Assembly: GCA_910577255.1 (NCBI GenBank)
Contig: CAJTMH010000005.1
Coordinates: forward strand, 62,001 to 126,000
DNA: 64,000 bases
Source: an uncultured Duncaniella sp.
GTDB lineage: Bacteria; Bacteroidota; Bacteroidia; Bacteroidales; Muribaculaceae
Direction of reading: 5' to 3'
This document shows, one piece after another, positions 51,186 to 61,204 of this stretch; the first letter of the stretch is position 1; the number at the start of each line of letters is the position of its first letter. A program made the position numbers and the translations under genes. Below the pieces are notes generated by a model that was not told the DNA's origin, did not search any database, and was given only the letters and a program-made list of their open reading frames with translations.

Positions 51186-52664
51186 ATGGCTCACGTTTCA
51201 ACTAATCCTGAGAGCGATCGACTGCAACAGCCCGGCTCTCCAGCCACCGATTCTATTCATCCGGGACAGGAACCTGGACCCGGTTTACCGCACCGCATAT
51301 TCTTCTCTGCCCGGCAGGCCCTTTCGCGCCATGCCACAGGCGGTAATGTGCTTATACTCGCTACAATCCTTGCCCTGATAGTGGCGAATATCCCGGGAAT
51401 CAATACGCTCTATCATGACTTCTGGAATCAGCAGATGCGTCTGCAGGTAGGCGACTTCAACATCTTCTCGCATGCCGGACATCCTATGACTGTACTCCAG
51501 TTTATCAATGATGCCCTGATGGCTGTGTTTTTCTTCACCATCGGTCTTGAAATCAAGCGAGAGATTCTGGTCGGTGAACTCTCGTCGTTCCGACAGGCTC
51601 TGTTGCCTATTATGGGGGCCATAGGTGGCATGATTCTTCCTGTGGGGCTTTTCGTGTTGTTTGCATCAGGGACCGACTATATTGACGGAGCAGCTATCCC
51701 GATGGCTACTGATATAGCTTTCTCACTCGGTGTCCTTGCCATACTCGGAAGCAGGGTCCCGCTGTCGCTTAAGATTTTCCTTACAACACTTGCCGTGGTC
51801 GACGATATCGGCGGCATAATAGTCATAGCCGCGTTCTATTCGTCCCATATCGAGCTCTCGTTCCTTGGCTACGCTGCCATCGGACTGGCTGTGCTTGTGC
51901 TTGGCGGAGCAATGAAAATCCAGAGCAAGATGTTCTATGCTGGCATCGGTGGAATAGTGTGGTTCCTCTTCCTGAATTCAGGCATACATCCCACTATTGC
52001 AGGTGTACTCGTGGCATTCTGCGTGCCCTCCGTCCCGGTCTATGCCCCCAAGAAATATATCAAGATTATCAGAAACTCAATCAGGAATTTCAATGAGGAA
52101 GAAGATTTTGTCATGACTCGCCGCACCATTCTCAACCATGAGCAGATGGACTGGCTGAAACAGATAGAGAGTGCATCCGACAAGGTCATCTCTCCGCTTC
52201 AGGATCTTGAGGATTCCTTGCATCCTGTCACAAATTACATCATCATTCCACTCTTTGCCTTTGCCAATGCTGGCATATTCCTGCTTGATATTCATCCGGT
52301 CAACATCATCCAGGGCATAAGCCTTGCCATCATTGTGGGCCTTGTGCTTGGCAAATTCCTCGGTATATTCTTTTTCTCATGGCTCACTGTCAAGCTTGGA
52401 TGGGCACCTATGCCCGAGCATTCCAATTGGCGTATGATAGCAGCTATCTCTATGCTCGGTGGTATCGGCTTCACCGTTTCGCTTTTCATCGCCAATCTTT
52501 CGTTCGGTGATATGGGACCTGCAGGAGCCGCGCTCCTTAATGATGCCAAAATCGGTATTGTTGTCGGTTCATTCTTGTCGGGGCTCCTCGGCTTCATATT
52601 ATTGCAGCGTTTCCTGCCACGTCATTCAGGCGATCTTCCTTCTGAGGATGATGACGACGAATGA
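51186..52664 (+). CDS. nhaA: Na+/H+ antiporter NhaA
   Basis: This 492-residue inner-membrane protein has about twelve membrane segments and the NhaA core (FFFTIGLEIKREILVGELS; the ion-binding aspartates in LAVVDDIGGIIVIAAFYSS; MLGGIGFTVSLFIANLSF). It exchanges sodium for protons and controls pH and Na+ stress. The N-terminus has an unusual 38-residue Pro/Gly-rich polar leader, and a cytoplasmic segment of about 60 residues before the last membrane helices is longer than in E. coli NhaA. The ATG sits directly after a hairpin; no later in-frame start is available before the first membrane helix. Confidence 0.95.
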   Translation: MAHVSTNPESDRLQQPGSPATDSIHPGQEPGPGLPHRIFFSARQALSRHATGGNVLILATILALIVANIPGINTLYHDFWNQQMRLQVGDFNIFSHAGHPMTVLQFINDALMAVFFFTIGLEIKREILVGELSSFRQALLPIMGAIGGMILPVGLFVLFASGTDYIDGAAIPMATDIAFSLGVLAILGSRVPLSLKIFLTTLAVVDDIGGIIVIAAFYSSHIELSFLGYAAIGLAVLVLGGAMKIQSKMFYAGIGGIVWFLFLNSGIHPTIAGVLVAFCVPSVPVYAPKKYIKIIRNSIRNFNEEEDFVMTRRTILNHEQMDWLKQIESASDKVISPLQDLEDSLHPVTNYIIIPLFAFANAGIFLLDIHPVNIIQGISLAIIVGLVLGKFLGIFFFSWLTVKLGWAPMPEHSNWRMIAAISMLGGIGFTVSLFIANLSFGDMGPAGAALLNDAKIGIVVGSFLSGLLGFILLQRFLPRHSGDLPSEDDDDE

Positions 52665-52671
52665 TAAAACA

Positions 52672-52732
52672 AGGAGCCGGTTCAATACATATATGCGCCT
52701 ATAGGCTAATAGAATGTATTTTGAACCGGCTC
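52672..52732 (+). terminator. Terminator-like hairpin after nhaA
   Basis: GAGCCGGTTCAA pairs with TTGAACCGGCTC, with an extra inner TACAT/ATGTA stem. The T-run is missing, so its efficiency is uncertain. Confidence 0.6.
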
Positions 52733-52756
52733 TGATTAAAATATCAGGAATATATG

Positions 52757-52787
52757 TTGTGATTAAAGAAATATTTCAGTAATTTTG
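52757..52787 (+). promoter_or_regulatory. Promoter of pgk
   Basis: TAATTTTG at 52780-52787 matches TAnnTTTG, and TTGT at 52757-52760 lies 19 bases upstream as a -33-like element. About 65 bases of leader follow before the pgk ATG. Confidence 0.6.
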
Positions 52788-52851
52788 CAACGAAATCTCT
52801 CAAACTGCTTATAGAACTAACTAACAAACATACTTTTTAAAATACTCATCA

Positions 52852-54108
52852 ATGACTATCGATCAGTACAATTTCAACGGCAAAAAGGCCATCGTCCGTG
52901 TGGATTTCAATGTACCCTTGGACGAAAACGGTAAAATCACCGACGATACCCGCATCCGTGGTGCTCTCCCCACTCTCAAAAAAATCCTTGCTGACGGCGG
53001 AAGCCTCATCATCATGAGCCACATGGGTAAGCCCAAAGGCAAAGTCAACCCCAAAATGTCGCTCGGCCAGATTAAAGATACTGTAGGTAAATACCTCAAC
53101 ACCGAAGTTGAATTTGCTGAAGATTGTGCCAAGGCTGCCGAACAGGCTAAGAACCTCAAGCCCGGCGGTGTGCTCCTTCTCGAAAACCTCCGTTTCCATC
53201 CTGAGGAAGAGGGTAAGCCCGTAGGCATCGACAAGGAAGATCCCGCTTACGACGCAGCTAAGAAGGAGATGAAGGAACGTCAGAAAGAATTCGCAAAAAC
53301 TCTTGCAAGCTATGCTGATGTTTACGTAAACGACGCATTCGGCACAGCTCATCGTCGTCACGCTTCTACTGCTGTGATTGCTGACTATTTTGACCAGAAC
53401 GACAAGATGCTCGGCTACCTTATGGAGAAGGAAGTCAATGCTGTCGACAATATCCTCTCTGACATCAAGCGTCCTTTCACTGCCATCATGGGTGGATCTA
53501 AGGTGTCTACCAAGATTGGTATCATCGAAAATCTCATGGACAAGGTTGACAACCTCATCCTCTGCGGTGGTATGACTTACACCTTCGCCAAGGCTAAGGG
53601 TGGCAATGTCGGCCTTTCTATCTGCGAGAACGATAAGCTCGACCTTGCTCTTGACATCATCAAGAAAGCGCAGGAAAAGGGTGTGAACCTCGTGCTCGGC
53701 ACTGACTGTGTAGCTGCTGATTCATTCAGCAACGATGCCAACACCATGGTTGTTTCATGTATGGACATTCCCGAAGGTTGGGAAGGTCTGGATGCAGGTC
53801 CTGAGACACGCAAATTGTTTGCCAATGCCATAAAGGGTGCCAAGACAATCCTTTGGAACGGCCCTGCTGGTGTGTTTGAGTTCGACAACTTCACTGCCGG
53901 TTCACGCGCTATCGCCGATGCTATCGTTGAAGCTACCGAAAATGGTGCCTTCTCTCTCGTAGGTGGTGGTGACTCAGTGGCATGTGTCAATAAGTTCGGT
54001 CTTGCCGACAAGGTAAGCTACGTATCAACAGGTGGTGGCGCCCTCCTCGAAGCTATCGAAGGTAAGGAACTCCCCGGTATCGCAGCTATCCGCGGTTCAA
54101 AGAAATAA
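52852..54108 (+). CDS. pgk: Phosphoglycerate kinase
   Basis: This 418-residue glycolytic enzyme has RVDFNVPLDENGKITDDTRI at the start, MSHMGKPKG, LLENLRFHPEEEG, NDAFGTAHRRHAST, GGSKVSTKIGIIENL, the nucleotide-binding WNGPAGVFE and the closing GGGDSVAC with VSTGGGALLE. It transfers phosphate from 1,3-bisphosphoglycerate to ADP. It is a single-gene unit between its own promoter and a strong terminator. The length is usual for Bacteroidetes. Confidence 0.98.
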   Translation: MTIDQYNFNGKKAIVRVDFNVPLDENGKITDDTRIRGALPTLKKILADGGSLIIMSHMGKPKGKVNPKMSLGQIKDTVGKYLNTEVEFAEDCAKAAEQAKNLKPGGVLLLENLRFHPEEEGKPVGIDKEDPAYDAAKKEMKERQKEFAKTLASYADVYVNDAFGTAHRRHASTAVIADYFDQNDKMLGYLMEKEVNAVDNILSDIKRPFTAIMGGSKVSTKIGIIENLMDKVDNLILCGGMTYTFAKAKGGNVGLSICENDKLDLALDIIKKAQEKGVNLVLGTDCVAADSFSNDANTMVVSCMDIPEGWEGLDAGPETRKLFANAIKGAKTILWNGPAGVFEFDNFTAGSRAIADAIVEATENGAFSLVGGGDSVACVNKFGLADKVSYVSTGGGALLEAIEGKELPGIAAIRGSKK

Positions 54109-54161
54109 TCTATCCCCATTATAGCTGAATTTTAGCTAAGGGATAGCAACCTATTAGTGCG

Positions 54162-54208
54162 GAGACGGATGTGTCACTGGAAAATTAATGACACATCCGT
54201 CTCTTTTT
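54162..54208 (+). terminator. Terminator of pgk
   Basis: GAGACGGATGTGTCA (54162-54176) pairs perfectly with TGACACATCCGTCTC (54189-54203), followed by TTTTT. Confidence 0.95.
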
Positions 54209-54242
54209 ATTCATCATATTATTATCCTTATATTATTTCTAT

Positions 54243-54497
54243 ATGAGATACCAATACGCAACCAGTGGCACCTGTTCGCGCCTGATTGACATTGAGGTTG
54301 ATGACAACGGCTGCATAACCGAGGTGGCATTCACCGGAGGTTGTCATGGCAATCTCCAGGGCATAGCGGCATTAGTCAAAGGGCGACGGATGGCAGATGT
54401 CATAGAGACCCTTGAAGGAATCCGTTGTGGCAATAAGCCCACATCATGTCCCGACCAACTGGCCTGTGCTTTGAGAGCCATCAGTGAATCCAAGTAG
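54243..54497 (+). CDS. TSCPD domain protein (TIGR03905 type)
   Basis: This 84-residue protein carries GTCSRLIDIEVD, FTGGCHGNLQGIAALVKG and the name-giving TSCPDQLACAL motif. TSCPD domains occur at the end of ribonucleotide reductases and as free small proteins like this one; the conserved cysteines suggest metal or redox binding. Function of the free form is not known. Single gene between the pgk terminator and the convergent S9 peptidase gene. Confidence 0.9.
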   Translation: MRYQYATSGTCSRLIDIEVDDNGCITEVAFTGGCHGNLQGIAALVKGRRMADVIETLEGIRCGNKPTSCPDQLACALRAISESK

Positions 54498-54594
54498 AAT
54501 CCACGTGGGTTCAAGCCAATACGCACACAACAAACACCCCGCCTTTCCTGCTTTGTGGAAGGGCGGGGCATTTGTTGTTTTGCAGTAAAGCTGA

Positions 54595-57054
54595 TTACCT
54601 CGTCAAGGCTTTCTCGGGATACATTTCCTGCCACCATGTCGGGTCATCCTGGAGATATTTGGCAAACCATGCGAATATCGTGTTTTGCCACTGCTGTCGT
54701 TTGTGATAGTCCATTATCTGGTGATTCTCCCCTTTGACAGCCACGAACGCAGTCTCGCGTCCGAGGAGTTTCAGTGCGTTATACATCTGTATGCTTTCGC
54801 CGAAAGGTACGTTCGTGTCGGCGTCACCATGTAGAAACAATAAGGGGGTATGGATCTTATCTGCATTGTAAAGTGGGCTGCGCTCCACATATAGGTCTGT
54901 CCTTGTCCAGGGGTAACTGTCGGCCATGCTTACCTCGCTGTATGAATATCCCCAGTAACCTTCTCCCCAATAGCTTGTGTGGTCACTGATGCCTGCGTGG
55001 GAAATCGCTGCTGCAAATATATCTGTTTTGGTCTGGAGGTACTGGGTCATGAATCCTCCATAGGAAGCTCCGATACATCCTATTTTGGCTGCGTCGACAT
55101 AGGAGTGCTCCTCGGTGAATTTCTTTACACCTTCTATTATATCCTGCGCCACACCCTCGCCGGCGGTATTGACGTGTCGGGCAGCAAATTCTTGTCCGAA
55201 TCCGGTAGCTCCGCTCGGGTTGAGCACAAGCACCACATAGCCATGGGCCGCATAAACATGATGTGGATAGCGGCTCTCGAAATTACGGCTCGTAGGGCTG
55301 CATCCGCCGTAGTAGTTCACAATCATCGGATACTTCTTCGTCGGGTCGAAGTCCGGTGGGAGGATGAATCGGCCTGTGATCGTGTCTCCGCGCGATGACA
55401 GGAAGCTCCAGCCTTCGCATGAACCTATGGTGATGCCGTCAAGGCGGTTGGCGCTAAGGTCCTCCACAAGTTTCTCCTTAAGATTTTTTGTATTTACCGT
55501 GTAAAGTCGGTCGGAGTTGGTAGCACCCTGGCCCACATAGACCATCGAAGGGGCTTTGGCCGCCAATGAGAATGACGACACTATTTCTTCGGTCAGCGGT
55601 AAATCCTCTATGCGGCCTGTTATGGGATCAACCCGATGAGCAGTGCGTTTGTCGCGGTTTTCGGCAGAGAAATATATCTTGCCGTCAGTGCGGCTCCATT
55701 CAAAATTCTCTACCGAAGGGTCAAACGTACGTGTAAGGGGAGTTACGTTCTTGCTTGCCACGTCCATTACGAAAAGTTGATTGTCATACATGCTCGGGAT
55801 GAGACTGTCGGGCAGATTCCTGCCTATCCCTTCCAGAGCCTCAGGCGAGCCGAGTATGGCAGCTTTAGTACCGTCAGGTGAGATCATGGCTCCTCCGAGG
55901 AAGCCGTCATTTTTTACCAGGGTATCCGTCTTAAGCGTCGCGAGGTCAAGTAGATATAATGAGCTGCGGGTTGTGGGGCGTTTCCCCGGTTTTGAGTCGG
56001 AAGTCATTATGAGCATCTTCGTTCCGTCATCAGTGATGCCGCATGCAGAGGTTGATGAGTGGCCGAATGTCAATTGTTGTGTCATCCCTGTCGCAAGATC
56101 ATATTTCATGATGGAGCCACGGTTGCGCCAGCCCGGTTGACGGTCATCAGGATGAATGATCTCATAGACGTCATTGTTCTTTTCAGCGGGGCCGTCCTCA
56201 TATTTCATGTATATCAGATAATCTTCTGTCGGGGAGAAGAAGAATTGGCTGTCAGGGAGATTCTCGGCTATCACATTCTCGGTCCATGTAGCAGGGTCGA
56301 TTGTCACCAGCTGAGGTTTGCCGTTGACATAGCGGCACAGATATAGCAGCTCGCTTTTAGGCATCCATCTCACAAGTTCGGTGCCGGTCCCCATGGTGCG
56401 ACCTGTGGCCAGGTCAGTGACAACATAGTTGAACGTGTGGGTGCCACCTTCATGGGTGAAATAATACACTCGTTGCAGATACTTGCCTGATGGAGACAAG
56501 GCTGCAGAGCTGAACCGTCGGCCGGTCATGATATCTTTGAGTGTGATTCGTCTTCCACCTTGGCGATTCAGTTTGAGCGCATCGGGGGTCGATGTCTCTA
56601 TGCCTACTTTGATAGAGTCGGTCGCGGCAGTGTCGGTGAGGCATTTTATTGCGATAGAGTGTGTGGCCGGGAGCAGTGACAGCTCAGAGCCGTCGAGTCT
56701 CTTTCCATCCACATATACCTCATAATTCTTCAGCCCTTCCACATTTAGGGTGCCTTTTACATATCTGTCATTGTCGACAGTGAACCCAATCAGGTGTAGA
56801 GCCGTTCCGTCAGCTCTTTCAATGATTGGACCGTTGAACTGCGAGCCTTCCTTAAGCAGGTCAAGCGACAAGGGGGTACTGAGCAGCGAAGACGTGTTAA
56901 ATGCCTTATTGTTTACATCTACGCTGTCAATCATCAGAGGCGCTTTTACCATGTATGGGCCGGCATATTTCATGTCTGTGACCGACATGGTGTCAGCATT
57001 TGCTCCACAGCCTATTCCTAAAGCAGCCAGGAGCGGGATTATCTTTTTCTTCAT
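54595..57054 (-). CDS. S9 family prolyl-oligopeptidase-type serine peptidase, secreted
   Basis: This 819-residue protein has a signal peptide (IIPLLAALGIGCGANA), a beta-propeller (TFGHSSTSACGITDDGTKML; FEWSRTDGKIYFSAENRDKR) and a C-terminal alpha/beta-hydrolase with catalytic Ser about 664 in GCIGASYGGFM, Asp in FLHGDADTNVPFGES and His in GENHQIMD. This is the dipeptidyl-peptidase IV/acylaminoacyl-peptidase group, which trims peptides in the periplasm. It has its own promoter (TAACTTTG at 57080-57087, minus strand) and is divergent from uvrA. Confidence 0.94.
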   Translation of the reverse strand: MKKKIIPLLAALGIGCGANADTMSVTDMKYAGPYMVKAPLMIDSVDVNNKAFNTSSLLSTPLSLDLLKEGSQFNGPIIERADGTALHLIGFTVDNDRYVKGTLNVEGLKNYEVYVDGKRLDGSELSLLPATHSIAIKCLTDTAATDSIKVGIETSTPDALKLNRQGGRRITLKDIMTGRRFSSAALSPSGKYLQRVYYFTHEGGTHTFNYVVTDLATGRTMGTGTELVRWMPKSELLYLCRYVNGKPQLVTIDPATWTENVIAENLPDSQFFFSPTEDYLIYMKYEDGPAEKNNDVYEIIHPDDRQPGWRNRGSIMKYDLATGMTQQLTFGHSSTSACGITDDGTKMLIMTSDSKPGKRPTTRSSLYLLDLATLKTDTLVKNDGFLGGAMISPDGTKAAILGSPEALEGIGRNLPDSLIPSMYDNQLFVMDVASKNVTPLTRTFDPSVENFEWSRTDGKIYFSAENRDKRTAHRVDPITGRIEDLPLTEEIVSSFSLAAKAPSMVYVGQGATNSDRLYTVNTKNLKEKLVEDLSANRLDGITIGSCEGWSFLSSRGDTITGRFILPPDFDPTKKYPMIVNYYGGCSPTSRNFESRYPHHVYAAHGYVVLVLNPSGATGFGQEFAARHVNTAGEGVAQDIIEGVKKFTEEHSYVDAAKIGCIGASYGGFMTQYLQTKTDIFAAAISHAGISDHTSYWGEGYWGYSYSEVSMADSYPWTRTDLYVERSPLYNADKIHTPLLFLHGDADTNVPFGESIQMYNALKLLGRETAFVAVKGENHQIMDYHKRQQWQNTIFAWFAKYLQDDPTWWQEMYPEKALTR

Positions 57055-57079
57055 TGCAAACAGATAGTTTTGGTACCAT

Positions 57080-57087
57080 CAAAGTTA
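57080..57087 (-). promoter_or_regulatory. -7 promoter element of the S9 peptidase gene
   Basis: The minus strand reads TAACTTTG (TAnnTTTG), 25 bases before the ATG at 57054. Confidence 0.65.
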
Positions 57088-57160
57088 CTACTTTATTTCG
57101 CTCATACCAAATAAGATGACGTTTAAAAATCACGTACTTGCACATCTTAGGGAAATTTTG

Positions 57161-57168
57161 TAACTTTG
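57161..57168 (+). promoter_or_regulatory. -7 promoter element of uvrA
   Basis: TAACTTTG matches TAnnTTTG. Transcription should start near 57175, which rules out the open upstream frame from 57138 and fixes the uvrA start at 57183 or 57195. Confidence 0.7.
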
Positions 57169-57182
57169 TGTGTTATAATTGT

Positions 57183-60065
57183 ATGAACCGACCGATGCAA
57201 AACGAACAGAATATATCCGTATTAGGGGCTAAGGTAAACAATCTCAAGGATGTCAGTGTGGAGATTCCTCGTGGTAAGCTCGTGGTCATTACCGGGGTTT
57301 CCGGTTCTGGTAAGTCATCGCTTGCTTTTGACACGCTCTATGCCGAAGGACAAAGGCGTTACGTCGAGAGTCTGAGCAGCTATGCCCGTCAGTTCATGGG
57401 CAAGATGCAGAAACCTGACTGCCGGGCCATACTGGGTCTTCCTCCAGCCATTGCCATCGAGCAGAAAGTGAACACACGCAATCCCCGAAGCACCGTTGGT
57501 ACTTCCACAGAGATATATGACTATCTGCGTCTGCTTTTCGGACGCATAGGTCGCACATACTCTCCGGTGACCGGCGAAGAGGTCAAGAAGCACACTGTGG
57601 AGGATGTGATAGCCGCCGCCACAGCTTACCCTGACGGTACAAGGCTCGCTGTCACATCCCCGATTGTGCTGCCTGAAGGGCGTAAATTCACATCGCAGCT
57701 TGACGTCTACCTTAAGGCCGGGTACTCACGTGTCATGAAAGGGCAGGAGTTTCTCGACATAGAGGAGCTGCTTGCTGAAATCAAGGCTTCTCCCGATCCG
57801 GAGGCGTATTCACCGGATGACTACAATCTTCTTATCGACCGTCTGGCCGTTTCCCACGAGGGGGATGAACTCAGCCGTCTCGCCGATTCGGCAGAAACTG
57901 CATTTTTTGAAGGCCGTGACCGCCTGACATTGCTGATATGGACGCCTGAGCGAGAGGTTCGGACCATTGAATTCTCAAAAGTCTTTGAGGCTGACGGAAT
58001 CCGTTTTGAGGAACCGACCGACATGATGTTCAATTTCAATAATCCTGTCGGTGCCTGTCCCACGTGCGGTGGTTTCGGCAAGATTCTCGGTATTGACGAG
58101 CGCCTTGTGGTACCCAACAATACTCTGTCGGTCTATGATGATTGTGTGGCATGTTGGCGTGGTGAGAAGATGAGCGAATGGAAGACTGTTTTCATCCGCG
58201 ACTCCCGACAGTATGATTTCCCCATTCATAAACCCTATATTGACCTTACGCAGGAGGAGAAGAATCTTCTCTGGCACGGTCCACAGGGAGATGCCGCCCG
58301 CAACGGCCGTTTCACATACGGAGATTTCCCCTCCATCGACCGCTTCTTCAAGATGGTGGATGAGAATCAATATAAGATACAGTATCGTGTCATGAAGGCG
58401 CGTTATCAGGGCAAAACCATCTGCCCGGATTGTCATGGTTCACGCCTTAAACCAGGTGCCGCTTACGTAAAAGTGGCCGGACGTTCGATAGGCGAACTTG
58501 TCAGGATGCCGGTGGCGGAACTGCTCAGCTTCTTCACTGACATCACTCTTGACGATCGTGAGGCTGCGATAGGCAAGCGTCTGTTGACCGAGATTGTCAA
58601 CCGCATATCCTATCTTGTGGAAGTAGGTCTCGGCTATCTGACGCTTGACCGTCTATCATCCACACTTTCAGGTGGTGAAAGTCAGCGCATCAATCTTGCC
58701 ACTTCCCTCGGAAGCAGTTTGGTAGGTTCACTATATATTCTCGATGAGCCCTCCATCGGTCTGCATTCTCGTGACACCGACCGTCTGATCACGGTACTTA
58801 AGAAGCTCCGTGACCTTGGTAACACGGTTGTTGTGGTGGAGCATGATGAGGAAATCATGCGCGCTGCCGATTATCTCATTGACGTGGGCCCTGATGCCGG
58901 ACGTTTAGGTGGAGAGATTATTTTCCAGGGCAATCCTGCTGATCTCGTTCCCTCAATGAAAGGGGACACCGCCACCGAGTCATATACCGCCCGGTATCTC
59001 ACCGGCGAGCTCTCAATCCCTGTCCCAAAACAGCGTAGGCGCTGGCGCGACTCCATAGAAGTGGTCGGCGCCATGGAACATAATCTCAAGGATATCGACG
59101 TGAAGTTCCCACTCGGTGTGATGACTGTGGTGACAGGTGTCAGCGGGTCGGGTAAGTCTACTCTTGTGCGCGATATACTTTACCGTGCTCTCAATCGTCA
59201 TCTTGGCAATGCCGGTGATGCTCCAAGCTCGTTCAGGAAATTACGTGGCGATCTTTCACGTATATCAGGTGTTGAATTTGTCGACCAGAACCCTATAGGA
59301 AAATCAACACGTTCCAATCCTGCTACTTACCTCAAGGCATTCGATGAAATCCGTAAATTGTTTGCTTCCACTCAGGGGGCCAAACAGATGGGCTTCACTG
59401 CGTCCGACTTCTCGTTCAACTCCGAGGGTGGTCGCTGCGAGGAGTGCAAAGGGGAGGGCTATATAACCATTGAGATGCAGTTCATGGCCGATATCACGAT
59501 TCCTTGTGAAGCTTGCCATGGCAAACGCTATCAGAAGGAACTGCTCGAAGTGGAATATCGCGGTAAGAACATTTACGACATTCTGGAGATGACCATCAAT
59601 CAAGCTATCGAGTTCTTTTCCGAAGAAGCAGGCACCCAGGAAAAAAGAATTGTCAAACGTTTGAAGCCGCTTCAGGATGTGGGTCTCGGATATATAAAGG
59701 TGGGACAGAACTCTTCCTCTCTCTCGGGTGGTGAAAATCAGCGTGTGAAACTCGCCTCCTTTTTTGCCGATGAGAGCGCTCAGCCCACAATGTATATTTT
59801 CGACGAACCTACCACCGGTCTGCATTTCCATGACATAGCCACACTCATGAAGTCATTTGACCGCCTCATATCGCTAGGCCATACAGTCCTCATCATAGAG
59901 CACAACATGGATGTGATCAAGTGTGCCGACTATGTCATTGACATCGGTCCCGAGGGGGGTGATGAGGGTGGACGCATCGTGGCCACAGGAACTCCCGAGG
60001 AGATTGCCGCCTGTCAGGAGTCATATACCGGTTGTTTCCTGAAGGAAAAACTACAGATTTGCTGA
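57183..60065 (+). CDS. uvrA: Excinuclease ABC subunit A
   Basis: This protein of about 960 residues has the two ABC ATPase halves of UvrA: Walker A GVSGSGKSSLAFDTLYAEGQ and GVSGSGKSTLVRDIL, signature motifs LSGGESQRINLA and LSGGENQRVKLA, and zinc-binding clusters (CPTCGGFG, CPDCHGSR, CEECKGEG, CEACHGKR). With UvrB it finds bulky DNA damage for nucleotide excision repair. Start ATG 57183 (MNRPMQNEQN) or 57195 (MQNEQN) is chosen from the promoter position. Length matches the family. It stands alone, divergent from the S9 peptidase gene. Confidence 0.97.
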   Translation: MNRPMQNEQNISVLGAKVNNLKDVSVEIPRGKLVVITGVSGSGKSSLAFDTLYAEGQRRYVESLSSYARQFMGKMQKPDCRAILGLPPAIAIEQKVNTRNPRSTVGTSTEIYDYLRLLFGRIGRTYSPVTGEEVKKHTVEDVIAAATAYPDGTRLAVTSPIVLPEGRKFTSQLDVYLKAGYSRVMKGQEFLDIEELLAEIKASPDPEAYSPDDYNLLIDRLAVSHEGDELSRLADSAETAFFEGRDRLTLLIWTPEREVRTIEFSKVFEADGIRFEEPTDMMFNFNNPVGACPTCGGFGKILGIDERLVVPNNTLSVYDDCVACWRGEKMSEWKTVFIRDSRQYDFPIHKPYIDLTQEEKNLLWHGPQGDAARNGRFTYGDFPSIDRFFKMVDENQYKIQYRVMKARYQGKTICPDCHGSRLKPGAAYVKVAGRSIGELVRMPVAELLSFFTDITLDDREAAIGKRLLTEIVNRISYLVEVGLGYLTLDRLSSTLSGGESQRINLATSLGSSLVGSLYILDEPSIGLHSRDTDRLITVLKKLRDLGNTVVVVEHDEEIMRAADYLIDVGPDAGRLGGEIIFQGNPADLVPSMKGDTATESYTARYLTGELSIPVPKQRRRWRDSIEVVGAMEHNLKDIDVKFPLGVMTVVTGVSGSGKSTLVRDILYRALNRHLGNAGDAPSSFRKLRGDLSRISGVEFVDQNPIGKSTRSNPATYLKAFDEIRKLFASTQGAKQMGFTASDFSFNSEGGRCEECKGEGYITIEMQFMADITIPCEACHGKRYQKELLEVEYRGKNIYDILEMTINQAIEFFSEEAGTQEKRIVKRLKPLQDVGLGYIKVGQNSSSLSGGENQRVKLASFFADESAQPTMYIFDEPTTGLHFHDIATLMKSFDRLISLGHTVLIIEHNMDVIKCADYVIDIGPEGGDEGGRIVATGTPEEIAACQESYTGCFLKEKLQIC

Positions 60066-60148
60066 CGTAGCGGACTGACCCCACCGTACCTGCGGCATAG
60101 CGACGAATATTTTAATAAATCACAAAAAACAAGATAGAATATAAATAT

Positions 60149-61204
60149 ATGGCAAAAATTGGCGATCGTGTACGCTTCCTAAACTCAGTGGGTGGCGGCA
60201 TAATAAAAAGAATAGAGGGAAACATAGCCTATGTGGATGATGATGGATTCGAAACCCCTACGCTTCTGCGCGAGTGTGTGGTTGTGGCATCTCCACAGGT
60301 CACCGAGGAGAAGGTGGCACGAACTCAGGACGCCATACCTCCGGTGACAATCGACTCGGCTGCCCGCAAGGCCGAAAGCATGCCGCAGGTCGAAGAGACC
60401 CTTGAGGGTGAGAAGCTGAACGTGGTGTTAGCCTACGAACCGGCCGAGATAAAGCACCTCAACACCACCACCTACGATGTCTATCTTGTCAATGACTCCA
60501 ACTATTATCTTTATTTCACATATCTCGCACGTGCCGACGAGCACACAGGATGGACTACCCGTTACGCCGGCGTTGTAGAGCCTAACATTCAGGTTTTCCT
60601 TGAGGAAATCCAAGGCTCAGATCTTGTCAATATGGATCGCATAGCCGTGCAGCTCATAGCTTTCAAGAGTGACCGACAGTTCCGCCTTAAGTCACCGGTG
60701 GCTGTCGAGACTGCCCTTGACACCACCAAATTCTTCAAGCTCCACTGTTTCCATGACAATGTCTATTTCGACAAACCAGTGATAGCGGTTGATATAGTAA
60801 AGAACGATGTCCCGCAAAGCCGCATGGTCATTGATTCCGGTCGTCTGGAGGAAGGGATAAAAGCCAAAAAGGCAGTTGACCGTCCTCAACGCAAACCGGT
60901 GCATAAGAAAACCTCTTCTCGTACTGAAGTGATTGAGGTTGATCTCCACATCAATGAGCTTATCGACACCACCGCCGGACTTACTCCTGCCGAGATGCTC
61001 AATCTCCAGGTCGATGAGTTCCGCAAGGTGATGGATGCCAACCTCAAAAACAAAGGGCAGAAGATAGTCTTCATCCATGGCAAGGGGGAGGGCGTGTTGC
61101 GTCAGGCACTCATGAAAGAACTCAACCACCGCTATAAGGGACATCAGGTGCAGGATGCCTCTTTCCGTGAATATGGTTTCGGAGCAACCCAAGTGACTAT
61201 ATGA
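60149..61204 (+). CDS. DUF2027 and Smr-domain protein
   Basis: This 351-residue protein has an N-terminal SH3-like start (KIGDRVRFLNSVGGGIIKRI), the DUF2027 middle domain (YDVYLVNDSNYYLYFTYLAR), a basic linker, and a C-terminal Smr domain with the DLHINEL motif and FIHGKGEGVLRQAL. Smr domains nick or bind branched DNA or act on stalled ribosomal RNA, so a nucleic-acid role is likely. This combination is characteristic of Bacteroidetes. It overlaps the next gene by four bases (ATGA). Confidence 0.92.
   Translation: MAKIGDRVRFLNSVGGGIIKRIEGNIAYVDDDGFETPTLLRECVVVASPQVTEEKVARTQDAIPPVTIDSAARKAESMPQVEETLEGEKLNVVLAYEPAEIKHLNTTTYDVYLVNDSNYYLYFTYLARADEHTGWTTRYAGVVEPNIQVFLEEIQGSDLVNMDRIAVQLIAFKSDRQFRLKSPVAVETALDTTKFFKLHCFHDNVYFDKPVIAVDIVKNDVPQSRMVIDSGRLEEGIKAKKAVDRPQRKPVHKKTSSRTEVIEVDLHINELIDTTAGLTPAEMLNLQVDEFRKVMDANLKNKGQKIVFIHGKGEGVLRQALMKELNHRYKGHQVQDASFREYGFGATQVTI

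Noticed and set aside
57138..57182. Longer uvrA start through an upstream TTG
   Set aside because: It would lie upstream of the expected transcription start set by the TAACTTTG element, and the extra residues do not match UvrA.
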